From: Candidatus Cloacimonadota bacterium
Lineage (GTDB): Bacteria; Cloacimonadota; Cloacimonadia; JGIOTU-2
Assembly: GCA_016932035.1 (NCBI GenBank)
Contig: JAFGDR010000045.1
Span: forward strand, 1 to 50,052
DNA length: 50,052 bases
Reading direction: 5' to 3'
The notes below the pieces were generated by a model. That model saw only the letters and a list, made by a program, of their open reading frames with translations, searched no databases and was not told the DNA's origin. Each line of letters opens with the position of its first letter. Position 1 is the first letter of the stretch. Made by a program: the position numbers and the translations under genes. Shown here one piece after another: positions 25,600 through 34,860 of the stretch.

Positions 25600-25605
25600 T
25601 GTCAA
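25600..25605 (-). promoter_or_regulatory. TTGACA box before the TPR gene
   Basis: Exact TTGACA on the minus strand, 55 nt before the ATG; AATAAG follows at 17 nt. Confidence 0.45.
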
Positions 25606-25626
25606 AAGATAAATATGTAATTTTCC

Positions 25627-26751
25627 TTATTTTCTATTGTTTTTTTTCTTCCACGAAAAAAGGTGCAACTTCCCGCCAATTCCAACAATCGTTATGTAAA
25701 AAGGTTGGAGAAGTGCCCATAACGGGAAAAGAATGATAGAATTCTTTAAGAGATCGAAACGCTTTATTCCTCTTTGCAAGATAATATATTCGCCGATGCT
25801 CTTCAAGACCCATGCTCCAAGGGCATAAAGAGGAATAAAAAATAATCCAACAAGTATCATCAGATTAAGCAAAAACACATCCGCTAGATAGAAGTAAAAT
25901 TCAACATTCAATGATATTTGTGCTTTTTCATTGGATGCCCAGCGTGTTCGTTGATTTAAAAAATTTCCCAGTTTCGTCTCTGATTTTGTAAACGCCTGTG
26001 TCTCTTTTCCAAATGCAAAACGTATCTCATAACCTGCATTGCGGATAAGCTGCATCATCAGAACATCATCACCGGAGATGTAATTTTTAATCCTATCATA
26101 CCCGCCTACTTTATCAAATGCTTCCCGTGTGAACCCTACATTCTGACCACTGCACGAGAAAGCTCTTCCTGTACCAAGCGCACCTGCTGCGGCAAAGAAG
26201 AGTCCTGCCGTATCAATGTATTCATATTTTTGAAAGAGCGTAGCTGCTTTCCAATCAGGAATAAATGGAGTGGATAATCCCGCAACCATGCCAACTCCTC
26301 TTCCGAAGTATCGGATCATCCCTGAAATCCATTGGTATGTAACAATGCAATCTGCATCTGTGCAGAGGATTATCTCTCCCCTACTTTTTTCTACAGCTTG
26401 TGCCAATGCATTTTTTTTTCGGGATACAACATCATCAAAAAACGTTACGGAAAATAGTATAAGATTATTACTCTTCTTTTGAAAATCCTGCACGATTTGA
26501 GCTGTTGAATCTTCAGACTGATCGTCTGCAATGATTATCTCAAACTCATCTTCAGGATAATCCTGATTGATAAGAGATGTCAGTAATTGGGAAATTGTGT
26601 CTTCTTCATTTCGCGCAGCAACGACGATCGATATAAATGGTTTGGCACTTGTTGCAGCAGGATATTTCCTTCCCAGTCCCCGATAAAAAATCACAATAAA
26701 TATGATGTAATATATAAGTAGAATGCCCAGAATAGTTATTAAGAAGATCAT
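25627..26751 (-). CDS. Membrane glycosyltransferase, family 2
   Basis: Inner-membrane glycosyltransferase of 374 residues with an N-terminal membrane helix, a GT2 catalytic domain and two or three C-terminal membrane helices. Catalytic motifs are FISIVVAARNEEDTI, the nucleotide-binding ADDQSEDS, the metal-binding DADC, the base region GDDVLMM and QRTRW (the QxxRW motif of processive GT2 enzymes). The GQNVGFTREAFDKVGGYD segment fits this group too. The sugar and acceptor cannot be told. Its start overlaps the stop of the PBP1A gene (ATGA), so the two are translationally coupled. Confidence 0.85.
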   Translation of the reverse strand: MIFLITILGILLIYYIIFIVIFYRGLGRKYPAATSAKPFISIVVAARNEEDTISQLLTSLINQDYPEDEFEIIIADDQSEDSTAQIVQDFQKKSNNLILFSVTFFDDVVSRKKNALAQAVEKSRGEIILCTDADCIVTYQWISGMIRYFGRGVGMVAGLSTPFIPDWKAATLFQKYEYIDTAGLFFAAAGALGTGRAFSCSGQNVGFTREAFDKVGGYDRIKNYISGDDVLMMQLIRNAGYEIRFAFGKETQAFTKSETKLGNFLNQRTRWASNEKAQISLNVEFYFYLADVFLLNLMILVGLFFIPLYALGAWVLKSIGEYIILQRGIKRFDLLKNSIILFPLWALLQPFYITIVGIGGKLHLFSWKKKNNRK

Positions 26752-28910
26752 TCACCGCGATGTGTTTTGATGCTTTTCTTATAATCCATCGTACGATAAT
26801 ATTCATCCATATCTATAAACAGCGTATCGATCGTAAGATCCTGGTAGCCGAGGGGTTCAAAATTGTATCCAAGGCTGTCTGAAAGGATTGTGGGCTCGGT
26901 TCCTCGAATAAAAACCTCTTCTGTTACTTCCTTTTCAAAGGGCTGTGCAAGAAGTCCTGTTTTTTCTGAAATCGTGACATGAACCATGTTATCCGGTTCC
27001 TCGAATTCATAGAGTTTCCTGTTGATAATTGCTTCACCGGTTGAGTCTTTAGGTGAGCTGTTATATACTGCTCGCTTCATGATAAAAGGCCAGGGTGGTA
27101 CTGCCACGTATGCTCCTGCCTGACCTTTTCCAAGGGTAATGTTGTCATCGAAGCCAACCCAGATCCCGAGCACCATTTGTGTTGTATAAGCAATACACCA
27201 AGCATCCTGGAAGTTATCGGTTGTGCCTGTTTTACCTGCTGCAGGAAGATAAAAACCACGCCAGCGAATACCTCCGGCAGTTCCACCGTCAACAACGGAT
27301 TGCATCAAATTTGTCATAAGATATGCAATCTCTTCACTAATGACCTGAGAGGAGTGAGGTAGATATTCTTCGAGCATCTTTCCCGTCTCATCATCAATTC
27401 GTGTGATATAGATTGGATCGACACGCTTACCGCCATTTGCGAAGGGGCAGTATGCGGCGATAAGCTCAGCAGGATAAACCTCTGCAGATCCCAATGAAAG
27501 TGCAGGGAAAGGATAAAGTGGACTGTCTATTCCAAGACGCTCTGCATATTTAATAACCTCATAGGGAGTAAGGTCCATGAATATCTTAATAACCGGGATA
27601 TTCCTTGAATGTTTCAATGCAATACGCAGTCGAGTTAATCCATAGAATTTATCTGCATAGTTGGGGGGTTCCCAGTGTGTTGAATCATTTTGCAAAAAGA
27701 TTACTGGAAGGTCATTAATCATAGTTGCTGCAGTATAGCCATTTGCTATCGCTGCGGTATAAATGAATGGCTTGAATGCTGAACCGGGCTGCCTTCGTGC
27801 TTGTTGCACGCGGTTGAATTTACTGTGATTAAAATTCCTTCCCCCGAGCATCGAGCGGACATATCCCGTGTTTGGTTCTATCGCAAATATACCACCTTGC
27901 ACATATTTTGTATCAATATCAAAGGTATCTGCTGGAAAGTCTTCATATTTGACATCATAATTCAACTTGTTCTCGAACTCAACAAGATGTCTGTTCAAAA
28001 CAGAATCCGCATAATTGGTCAGGTCGACATCGAGAGGTGTATAAACCTGTAATCCACCATTGTACAGCATGGATGTGCCGTATTTTTGCTCAACATACTT
28101 CCGGACATACTCAAGATAATAATCAACCGGCTGTTTGGCTTTTTTTCTTGTTTTGATCTCAATTGTATCATAGTAGGCTTTATAATATGCTGTTTCATCG
28201 ATATATCCAAGATCATACATCTGGGCGAGGACAAACTTGCTTCTTCGAACCACCTCATCATAGTGAAGACGAGGATTTAGATAGGTTGGTGCTTGTGGAA
28301 TTCGGGCAAGCAATGCACACTCCGCGAGTGTCAGGTCTTTTGATGATTTCCCAAAATAATTCTGTGCAGCGGATTCCACACCGTAGTTGCCACCGCCAAG
28401 ATATGTTTTATTGAGATACATTTCCAGTATCTGATCTTTTGAGAAAGTGCGTTCTATCTTAAAACTCAATAGTGCTTCTTTGACCTTCCTATCCATCGAC
28501 TGCTCAAGATTCAGGAACATATCACGTGCAAGCTGCTGTGTAATAGTACTGGCACCCTGCTGGATGCTTCCTGCTGTAAAATTTGCCAGGAAAGCTCGAA
28601 GGATCGATGTAAAATCAATACCGGTATGATCATAAAAATTCTCATCTTCCATTGCAACAAAGGCATTGATCAATGTGTCGGACATTTCCGAAAGAGGAAC
28701 ACTTCTGCGGTGCTCGCTGGCGAATATCTTAACAAGATTGCCATCTTTATCAAACACCTTTGTGCCATTCATGAGTTCGTATTCTTCAAGCTGTGATATG
28801 GGTGGGAGTTCAAGGCTGTAATGATAAATAAGCCCTGCAAAAAGGCCTACAAAAAACAAACAAATGCAGGCAACAATAAAAAATACATTCCAGAATTTAA
28901 CTTTTTTCAT
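26748..28910 (-). CDS. mrcA: Penicillin-binding protein 1A (bifunctional transglycosylase/transpeptidase)
   Basis: Class A PBP of 720 residues that polymerises and crosslinks peptidoglycan at the outer face of the inner membrane. A short cytoplasmic tail and a membrane helix (about 7-29) are followed by the GT51 domain, with the catalytic Glu88 in AMEDENFYDH, then GASTITQQLAR and MYLNKTYLGGGNYG. The transpeptidase has the nucleophile in GSAFKPF (Ser377, Lys380), the SRN motif in KHSRNIP and the KTGTTDN box. The C-terminus is short compared with E. coli PBP1a. No Shine-Dalgarno sequence precedes the ATG; a TTGACA box lies 32 nt upstream. It is the first gene of a two-gene operon with a GT2. 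Confidence 0.95.
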   Translation of the reverse strand: MKKVKFWNVFFIVACICLFFVGLFAGLIYHYSLELPPISQLEEYELMNGTKVFDKDGNLVKIFASEHRRSVPLSEMSDTLINAFVAMEDENFYDHTGIDFTSILRAFLANFTAGSIQQGASTITQQLARDMFLNLEQSMDRKVKEALLSFKIERTFSKDQILEMYLNKTYLGGGNYGVESAAQNYFGKSSKDLTLAECALLARIPQAPTYLNPRLHYDEVVRRSKFVLAQMYDLGYIDETAYYKAYYDTIEIKTRKKAKQPVDYYLEYVRKYVEQKYGTSMLYNGGLQVYTPLDVDLTNYADSVLNRHLVEFENKLNYDVKYEDFPADTFDIDTKYVQGGIFAIEPNTGYVRSMLGGRNFNHSKFNRVQQARRQPGSAFKPFIYTAAIANGYTAATMINDLPVIFLQNDSTHWEPPNYADKFYGLTRLRIALKHSRNIPVIKIFMDLTPYEVIKYAERLGIDSPLYPFPALSLGSAEVYPAELIAAYCPFANGGKRVDPIYITRIDDETGKMLEEYLPHSSQVISEEIAYLMTNLMQSVVDGGTAGGIRWRGFYLPAAGKTGTTDNFQDAWCIAYTTQMVLGIWVGFDDNITLGKGQAGAYVAVPPWPFIMKRAVYNSSPKDSTGEAIINRKLYEFEEPDNMVHVTISEKTGLLAQPFEKEVTEEVFIRGTEPTILSDSLGYNFEPLGYQDLTIDTLFIDMDEYYRTMDYKKSIKTHRGE

Positions 28911-28942
28911 ACGTTACATTTTTTCGCAGGATTCCATTGAAC

Positions 28943-28948
28943 TGTCAA
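28943..28948 (-). promoter_or_regulatory. TTGACA box 32 nt before the PBP1A start
   Basis: Exact TTGACA on the minus strand. As with the boxes at 6749 and 9521, the distance predicts a start of transcription at or near the ATG of a gene without a Shine-Dalgarno sequence. Confidence 0.45.
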
Positions 28949-29051
28949 AACTTAATTAAATAATATGTGAATACTCTAATTGTGTAAATCTAAATAAGGA
29001 AGAAGTGAATTTCAATAATTTGTCAGTATGACAGATCAAAAATCAAATATT

Positions 29052-31757
29052 TTATCTTCCAATTGTTTTTTTCAAACGAATGACGAATACTGCACCTTTT
29101 GGTGTATTATTCTGAATGAAGACTTCTCCACCATAATCATCTATAGTCTTTTTTACAATGTACAGACCTATACCAGTATGCCCATTTTTCCCAAATTGGA
29201 AACCTTTATCGAATACCTTATGTTTAATTTCATCAGGTATACCAATCCCATCATCGGCAAATTTGATATCGCAATAATCTTCATTATACGTGATATCAAT
29301 GTCGAGTTTTGTACTCTTTGCGTGCATTTCCGCATTATTGATAATATTCTCAAATACGGAATATATCGCATTATCAGCATATGCTTTGCCGGTACCTGTA
29401 ACATTGAATGCTATATCCGGATAATCTTTGATAATTTCTTTTATCACATTATCAATTTGGTACTCATTTAAATCAGAATGAGAATCCAGGAAGCGCTCCT
29501 GTTCTCGTTGATGTTTTATTGTAATGAGACTTTTTTCTACTCGTTTATCAATCTCCTCGAGCATTGTTTTATCCTGCTCTTCATGGTAAATATCCAGAGC
29601 GCTTTTTATCACGATAAGATCATTGGCAATATCGTGACGTAAGATAGAATTTGCTGTTTTGAGACGCTCTCGATTTACTTTTAACTCATCTTCTGCTTGT
29701 TTACGATTTATAGCAAGAGCTATTTCTTCGGAAATAAAGTTTAGAATTTCAATATCTTTTTCTGTATAAAGGTTTGGATCATCATAGCTTTGAACTGCAA
29801 TTACACCGATTACTTTGTTTTCCAATTTAAGAGGTACACCTAACCAGATTTCAGAAGAAGAACCAATTGTTTCAATTAATCCATTTTTTATTAATTTTTT
29901 TACAACATCCTTCGTAGCAAAAAGAGATTTGCCGGTTTTGATGACATATTTTGTAATAGTCTTGCCTGCAGGAAATGTATCAAATGCGTCTTTTTCATCA
30001 ACATCAAAAGGGAGAGAGATCATATCAGTTTTTTCATTATATAAAGCAATATAGAAATTTGTAGTATCAATTACATCTCCCAGAAATTCTCTGATCTTGC
30101 TGTAAAGCTCATTGATATTATCAGTTGTATTCAGAGCATTTGAAATGTTGAATAATGTTTTTTGAATTCTCTCTGCTTCCTTGCGTTCGGTTATATCATG
30201 AGCAATATAAAGTACCGTATTGGGGGTTTTGGGGGTTGCTCTACCCTCGAACCAAATAACTTTATTTTTTATTTTTAGGGGGTATTCTATCTTGACAATT
30301 CTATCTTCATCAAGTGATTTATGAATCACTGAAAGAAATTTATCAGCTTCATTAAGGGGAAAGATCTCATGTAAGGTTTTTCCTAATATTTCAGCTGCTG
30401 GTTTATAAAGAAGGTCGGGCGAAGTAGGTGCGATATTAATATATCTTCCTTCCCGATCCAATTCTAAAACGATATCGGTCATTGCCCTAAAAAGAGCTCT
30501 CAAATTCTGTTCCGATCTTTTGAGCTTTTCTTCTGCATGCTTGCGTTCTGTGACATCTTCTGTAAGAATAATAACCTTTTCAACCTCTCCTTTTTCATCT
30601 ACGATTGAATAAAAATACTGTGAGATCCACTCAGCTTTATTCTCTTTGTTTCGTGAAAGTTGAACATCTTGAATAAAATACTGTCCACCTTCCGAATATA
30701 CTCTCCTAATTTCATCAAGATGATCATGCAGGTATGAATCTTTTTCATCAAAAACAAGTTTATTTCTTTTTTGATGAGCTGCTGAAATATCTTTTTCAGA
30801 AGATCCCCAGAGGGTCTTCCAAGCTTTATTTGATAATAGAAGTGTGCCATTTTTATCTCTCACAGAAATACCAATTGGTGAATTCTCGATCACAGTTCTG
30901 TTTAATTGTCCGCTTTCAGCTAAGGCTTTCTCTACCAGTTTGCGCTCAGTGATATCTTGGACTATGGCAATGATTATGGGTTCGCTTCTTAAAGTGATAG
31001 CAGTTATATGGACTTCAACCGGATACTGTGATCCATCTTTTCTATAGTGAGTAGAGAATACTTGTTCATGTTCGCCATATTGAAGTTTCTCCCAGATATT
31101 TTTCCGAAAGTCCCTTGTGATGCTTTGATGGTCTACATCAGATACCCTCATTTTGAGGAGTTCTCTTTTGGTATAACCAGTATAGTCACTAGAAGTTTTG
31201 TTCACAAGAATAAATTCTCCATCAAGATTATGTGCAAAAACAGCAAAAGGTATATTTTCAATTACGAGCGTTAAGGCTTCTTCACTCTCCTTTAATTCAT
31301 TTGTTCTTTTATATACCGAAACATCTAATTGTTCTTTTTCTGCACGGAGTTTATCTTCAGCTTTTTTAATTCTCAACATTGCATTGATCTGAGCAGTGAG
31401 TTCTCCGGCATCAATCGGTTTGGCTAAAAATACATCGGCTCCAGCTTCCAGGCATTGAATACGGGTGTCAGCATCGGTTTTCGATCCTGTGTGTATTATT
31501 ATTGGTATAAGCTTTGTTTTTTCATCTTTCTTCAATCTCTTGCATACTTCAATTCCATTCATTTCGGGCATAACAACGTCTGAAATAATGACATCCGGCA
31601 GTACATCCTTCGCTACTTTTAGCCCTTCTTTCCCTGAATCTGTTGTTATTACGACACAATTCGGGATTAATAATTCAAGTGAATCTTTAACTGCTTCCAG
31701 ATTTTCTTTTGTATCATCGATTATTAAAATCTTATTCATAATACTTCTTTCGCCCAT
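29052..31757 (-). CDS. Hybrid sensor kinase: REC - three PAS - GAF - histidine kinase
   Basis: Soluble signalling protein of 901 residues without membrane segments. Order: receiver domain (about 7-130; phospho-acceptor Asp60 in IISDVVMPEMNG), PAS 1 (about 155-270), PAS 2 (about 280-400), PAS 3 (about 410-525), each ending in a DITERK/DVTERK linker. A GAF domain (about 540-690) follows, then a dimerisation helix with the phospho-His in ILRHDIAND (His708) and an ATPase domain with NNAEMHA, DDGIGIP and GHTGIGLYIVKK. The H-box form R-H-D-I is common in archaeal and some bacterial PAS kinases. Two starts are possible: ATG 31757, directly abutting the stop of the upstream kinase gene, or ATG 31739 (MNKILIIDD), which has AAAGAAG upstream. 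It has no output domain of its own. Confidence 0.9.
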   Translation of the reverse strand: MGERSIMNKILIIDDTKENLEAVKDSLELLIPNCVVITTDSGKEGLKVAKDVLPDVIISDVVMPEMNGIEVCKRLKKDEKTKLIPIIIHTGSKTDADTRIQCLEAGADVFLAKPIDAGELTAQINAMLRIKKAEDKLRAEKEQLDVSVYKRTNELKESEEALTLVIENIPFAVFAHNLDGEFILVNKTSSDYTGYTKRELLKMRVSDVDHQSITRDFRKNIWEKLQYGEHEQVFSTHYRKDGSQYPVEVHITAITLRSEPIIIAIVQDITERKLVEKALAESGQLNRTVIENSPIGISVRDKNGTLLLSNKAWKTLWGSSEKDISAAHQKRNKLVFDEKDSYLHDHLDEIRRVYSEGGQYFIQDVQLSRNKENKAEWISQYFYSIVDEKGEVEKVIILTEDVTERKHAEEKLKRSEQNLRALFRAMTDIVLELDREGRYINIAPTSPDLLYKPAAEILGKTLHEIFPLNEADKFLSVIHKSLDEDRIVKIEYPLKIKNKVIWFEGRATPKTPNTVLYIAHDITERKEAERIQKTLFNISNALNTTDNINELYSKIREFLGDVIDTTNFYIALYNEKTDMISLPFDVDEKDAFDTFPAGKTITKYVIKTGKSLFATKDVVKKLIKNGLIETIGSSSEIWLGVPLKLENKVIGVIAVQSYDDPNLYTEKDIEILNFISEEIALAINRKQAEDELKVNRERLKTANSILRHDIANDLIVIKSALDIYHEEQDKTMLEEIDKRVEKSLITIKHQREQERFLDSHSDLNEYQIDNVIKEIIKDYPDIAFNVTGTGKAYADNAIYSVFENIINNAEMHAKSTKLDIDITYNEDYCDIKFADDGIGIPDEIKHKVFDKGFQFGKNGHTGIGLYIVKKTIDDYGGEVFIQNNTPKGAVFVIRLKKTIGR

Positions 31758-33827
31758 TTATAATGGAATAATAAGCATAAAACTCGTTCCGTTTTGAAGG
31801 TGGACCGTCATGCTGCCCTCAAGTTGTTGAACAAGCATTTGCACAATTGATAGTCCAAGAGTCTTTGGATGAATTTCATCATAATCTTCAGAAATTCCTA
31901 TCCCATTATCTGAAATAGTTACTTCAAGTGCATTTTCTCTTTTATGAAGTCGAATATGGATATCTCCAGTATCTCTTCCCTCAAAAGCATATTTGATTGC
32001 ATTGGTCAGGAGTTCGTTCAGGATCAATCCGAGTCTATCAAGGATCTCAATTCCGGCAGTTACTTCATCCATTGTATAATGCATTGTTACTCTGCCCTTA
32101 AGATCATAATTATATCTGATCTGATTAGCGAGTTCTTCGATGTATTTACCCACACTCACTTCGGACATATACGGTGAACCCAGCAACAACTCATATGCCT
32201 TTGCCATTGCTTGGATCCTATCCTGGCTTGCTACAAATCCTTTATGTGCATCTTCCTTTGTTTTAATCTCCTCTTGCTGAAGATGAAGAAGTCCTGATAT
32301 CACCTGCAGATTATTTTTTACTCTGTGATGGATTTCTCGAAGGAGCAGCTCTTTTTCTTTGAGCGACCGGTTGAGTTGTCCTTCTGTTTCCTTCCTGACC
32401 AGTATCTCATTTTTCAATTCTTCTGTTCGAGTTTCGACCATCGCTTCAAGTTTCTCGGACATTTTTTCACTTACCCTATACTTGTTCAAAAGGAGAAAGA
32501 TGATAATGACCAGAAAGACTAAAATAATGATTATCGACGTGTGAAGTATTGTCTGCCTTTTGATCTCGAGTTCTTTGATCTCACTGTCTTTTCTAAGAAT
32601 TTCAAGTTCAGCATTCTTTTTTTCAATAAAATACTCGAACTCAACATCCTGGATGTTACTGATCAGTGTTTCATCATATATCTTGTCCTTTAGATTTGCA
32701 TATTCAAGGAGATTATCATAGGATTTTTTATACTCGCCCAATGCAGCGTAGGCTTTTGAAAGGTTGAGATAGATATCGCTTGAAATTGCCGGCTCAATAT
32801 TTGTTCTGGTTATGTCCAGTGCTTTCATAAGATATTCGATTGCTTGATCGTACTTTCCAAACCTGATGTTAAGGGTTCCAATATTTCTCAGTGAGCTTGC
32901 AATGAGGGACTGGTTCTCTCTTTCTCTTCTTAAGGCAAGAGCATTTTGATTGTACACCAGCGCATTTTCATAATGTCCGAGATTCATTTCAATATATCCA
33001 AGATCGGTGTATGCAACAGATTGAAGGTATAAGTTATCCTCATGTACGGCAAATTCGAGCGCTTTGAGTTCATTCTGAAGTGCCAGATCCCAGTTTTTTT
33101 CATCAAGATAGGTTTGACCTATGATGTAGTGGGCATATCCCTTTTGATAAAGGGACGAGTCATCTTCATCTAAAACTTCATTCATACATGTGCGGGACTT
33201 CTCCCATTCACCCATCCTTTGATATGATCTGCCAAGACGAATTATCGAATTATAGTATTCTTTCGAAAAACCATTGTCCCTGGCAAGAACCAGTGCTTCC
33301 TCGAGATATTGTACTGCATTATTATAGTTCTTTAATACGATGAACAAATCACCGATAAGGATCTTAGTAGCAATGACATTTTTGTAGTCCTGAAGTCTTT
33401 CGAAATTCTCGAGCGCTTTTATGGATGCTTCATATGCCTGTACGTATTCTCCCATCCTTTCTAAATTTGAGGCTGCTGTCAGGTATGCATGTGCGCTGCT
33501 CTCTCTGTCTTCGGGATTCAAATTTCCTCCAATAAGAAATTCGAGACTTTGAAGAGATTCCTCATACAATCCCATAAGACGTTTTGTTTGAGCAAGCAGA
33601 AGATGTGTTTTGCGCTCAAGAGCTTCATCCGGATAATCTTCCAGTATTTCAAGGGCTTGGGAACAGATCTCCACTGTTTTAGCGAGATCTTCATTCTGCA
33701 TACTTTCGGCAAGTTGAATGAGCTGTTCAACCGACTTATATGCTTCCTGATTCTTCGCAAAAAGTGAGATTGATACACAAATAATAACAAGTAAGAATAG
33801 AGTTTTTCTTACTAATAACCCTTTCAT
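31758..33827 (-). CDS. TPR-sensor histidine kinase, HisKA_2 type
   Basis: Membrane-bound sensor kinase of 689 residues. A signal or anchor helix (1-23) is followed by a periplasmic array of TPR repeats (about 30-390, for example EKSRTCMNEVLDEDDSSLYQ and ALVYNQNALALRRERE). A membrane helix (about 430-450, ILHTSIIIILVFLVIIIFLL) and a coiled coil lead to a HisKA_2 domain (EIHHRVKNNLQVISGLLHLQ, His501) and an ATPase domain with LILNELLTNAIKYAFEG, DNGIGI and TLGLSIVQML. This TPR-TM-HisKA_2 layout is common in the FCB group. Its TAA stop is immediately followed by the ATG of the hybrid kinase, so the two kinases are one transcription unit. Confidence 0.92.
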   Translation of the reverse strand: MKGLLVRKTLFLLVIICVSISLFAKNQEAYKSVEQLIQLAESMQNEDLAKTVEICSQALEILEDYPDEALERKTHLLLAQTKRLMGLYEESLQSLEFLIGGNLNPEDRESSAHAYLTAASNLERMGEYVQAYEASIKALENFERLQDYKNVIATKILIGDLFIVLKNYNNAVQYLEEALVLARDNGFSKEYYNSIIRLGRSYQRMGEWEKSRTCMNEVLDEDDSSLYQKGYAHYIIGQTYLDEKNWDLALQNELKALEFAVHEDNLYLQSVAYTDLGYIEMNLGHYENALVYNQNALALRRERENQSLIASSLRNIGTLNIRFGKYDQAIEYLMKALDITRTNIEPAISSDIYLNLSKAYAALGEYKKSYDNLLEYANLKDKIYDETLISNIQDVEFEYFIEKKNAELEILRKDSEIKELEIKRQTILHTSIIIILVFLVIIIFLLLNKYRVSEKMSEKLEAMVETRTEELKNEILVRKETEGQLNRSLKEKELLLREIHHRVKNNLQVISGLLHLQQEEIKTKEDAHKGFVASQDRIQAMAKAYELLLGSPYMSEVSVGKYIEELANQIRYNYDLKGRVTMHYTMDEVTAGIEILDRLGLILNELLTNAIKYAFEGRDTGDIHIRLHKRENALEVTISDNGIGISEDYDEIHPKTLGLSIVQMLVQQLEGSMTVHLQNGTSFMLIIPL

Positions 33828-33923
33828 GACAGATTACCTCTACTTTCTTGAATCCGTACCATGAACAGCATCATATTCCTGAGCACGAATAAATCGAGAA
33901 TAGAAAAGTGGCTGAGTTTTTTT

Positions 33924-33929
33924 TGTCAA
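33924..33929 (-). promoter_or_regulatory. TTGACA box upstream of the two-kinase operon
   Basis: Exact TTGACA on the minus strand, 96 nt before the TPR kinase ATG; TTTCTA follows at 17 nt. Confidence 0.45.
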
Positions 33930-33964
33930 TCTTTTATGTATCCCTTTTTGATAGTTTTTTCAAT

Positions 33965-34492
33965 TTAGTATTTTTGCAGCGATTCAAAAGTTCTAAGTTG
34001 TATCTTTTTATATAACACCACGACAAGTATTCCTGTTATCAGTCCGCTGACAAGTCCTATAAGGAGTATGATTGGAAAAAGAACAAAAATCCTTAACGTA
34101 TGCACAAAAAGAAAATATCCTAAAATCAGCTGTGTAAGCAAGTGAGAAACAGCACCGGTTATACTAACACCGATCAGACTTACCGGAATTTTGCTCTTAT
34201 ATACTGCATACATCACAAGCAATGAGACCAAGCTGCTTACTAAGGAAAAGAGCACAAACGGTGTAAAAAGCAGTCCTGAAAAAAGGTTGCCTATGATGAC
34301 CTTCGACATCGTCACGACGAGAGCTGAAACAAAATCAAGCTGTACAAGAATAAGTAATATAAAAACATTTGCCAGTCCGATCCTCATAAAAGGCAGCGGT
34401 TTGGGTATGACACTTTCCACGATAAAAAGCAATACAGCCATGATCGAGTAAGCCGAGAGAAGGAGGATTCTTTGTTCCTGGAATTTCATCAT
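33965..34492 (-). CDS. Gx transporter family membrane protein
   Basis: Integral membrane protein of 175 residues with five or six helices, of the Gx transporter / heptaprenyl diphosphate synthase component I family. The typical start is seen (EQRILLLSAYSIMAVLLFIVE, then PLPFMRIGLANV). Despite the old synthase name these proteins resemble small ECF-type S components, and their substrate is not established. The start overlaps the stop of the NusG-II gene by 4 bases; the pairing of these two families is common in other bacteria. Confidence 0.85.
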   Translation of the reverse strand: MMKFQEQRILLLSAYSIMAVLLFIVESVIPKPLPFMRIGLANVFILLILVQLDFVSALVVTMSKVIIGNLFSGLLFTPFVLFSLVSSLVSLLVMYAVYKSKIPVSLIGVSITGAVSHLLTQLILGYFLFVHTLRIFVLFPIILLIGLVSGLITGILVVVLYKKIQLRTFESLQKY

Positions 34493-34860
34493 CTTGTAAT
34501 ATAGTCGAGGTCAGACTTTTTCTTTAAATAAATTATCGTTTCATTTGGAAGGCACACGATCACATCATTAGCAAATTTCAGCCATCCGTGCTTGACGCAT
34601 ATCTTTTGCGGACAATCAGAATCCTTGACCCTGATCTTTCCTCCTTTGACCTCAATCACCATGCCATTGTCGAGTTCATAGATCTGATCTTTTTCTAAAG
34701 ATATAGTTTCAGTATTGTCTTCGAATTTGATCACAGCCCATTCTGTCTCATGTCCATTCTTATAAATAATCAATGCTGATATAATTATAATGAGAATAAT
34801 CAGAAATATCAGCACACCATCTGCAAAGGTAAAATGAGAGAGTAATTCCCGCTTAATCAA
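34489..34860 (-). CDS. NusG domain II-containing membrane protein
   Basis: Small protein of 123 residues with one membrane helix (about 13-34) and a compact beta domain of the NusG_II type. The conserved core GGKIRVKDSDCPQKICVKHGW contains the paired Cys and His (DCP..IC..HGW) of the family, and the tail IVCLPNETIIYL also matches. It usually occurs with a Gx transporter gene, as here, and is sometimes linked to flavin or membrane redox modules. It overlaps its neighbours on both sides (4 and 8 bases), so it is embedded in the operon. Confidence 0.85.
   Translation of the reverse strand: MIKRELLSHFTFADGVLIFLIILIIIISALIIYKNGHETEWAVIKFEDNTETISLEKDQIYELDNGMVIEVKGGKIRVKDSDCPQKICVKHGWLKFANDVIVCLPNETIIYLKKKSDLDYITR

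Noticed and set aside
29021-29033. TGTCA-GTA-TGACA hairpin downstream of the hybrid kinase gene as a terminator
   Set aside because: The stem is only 5 bp and no T-tract follows on the minus strand.
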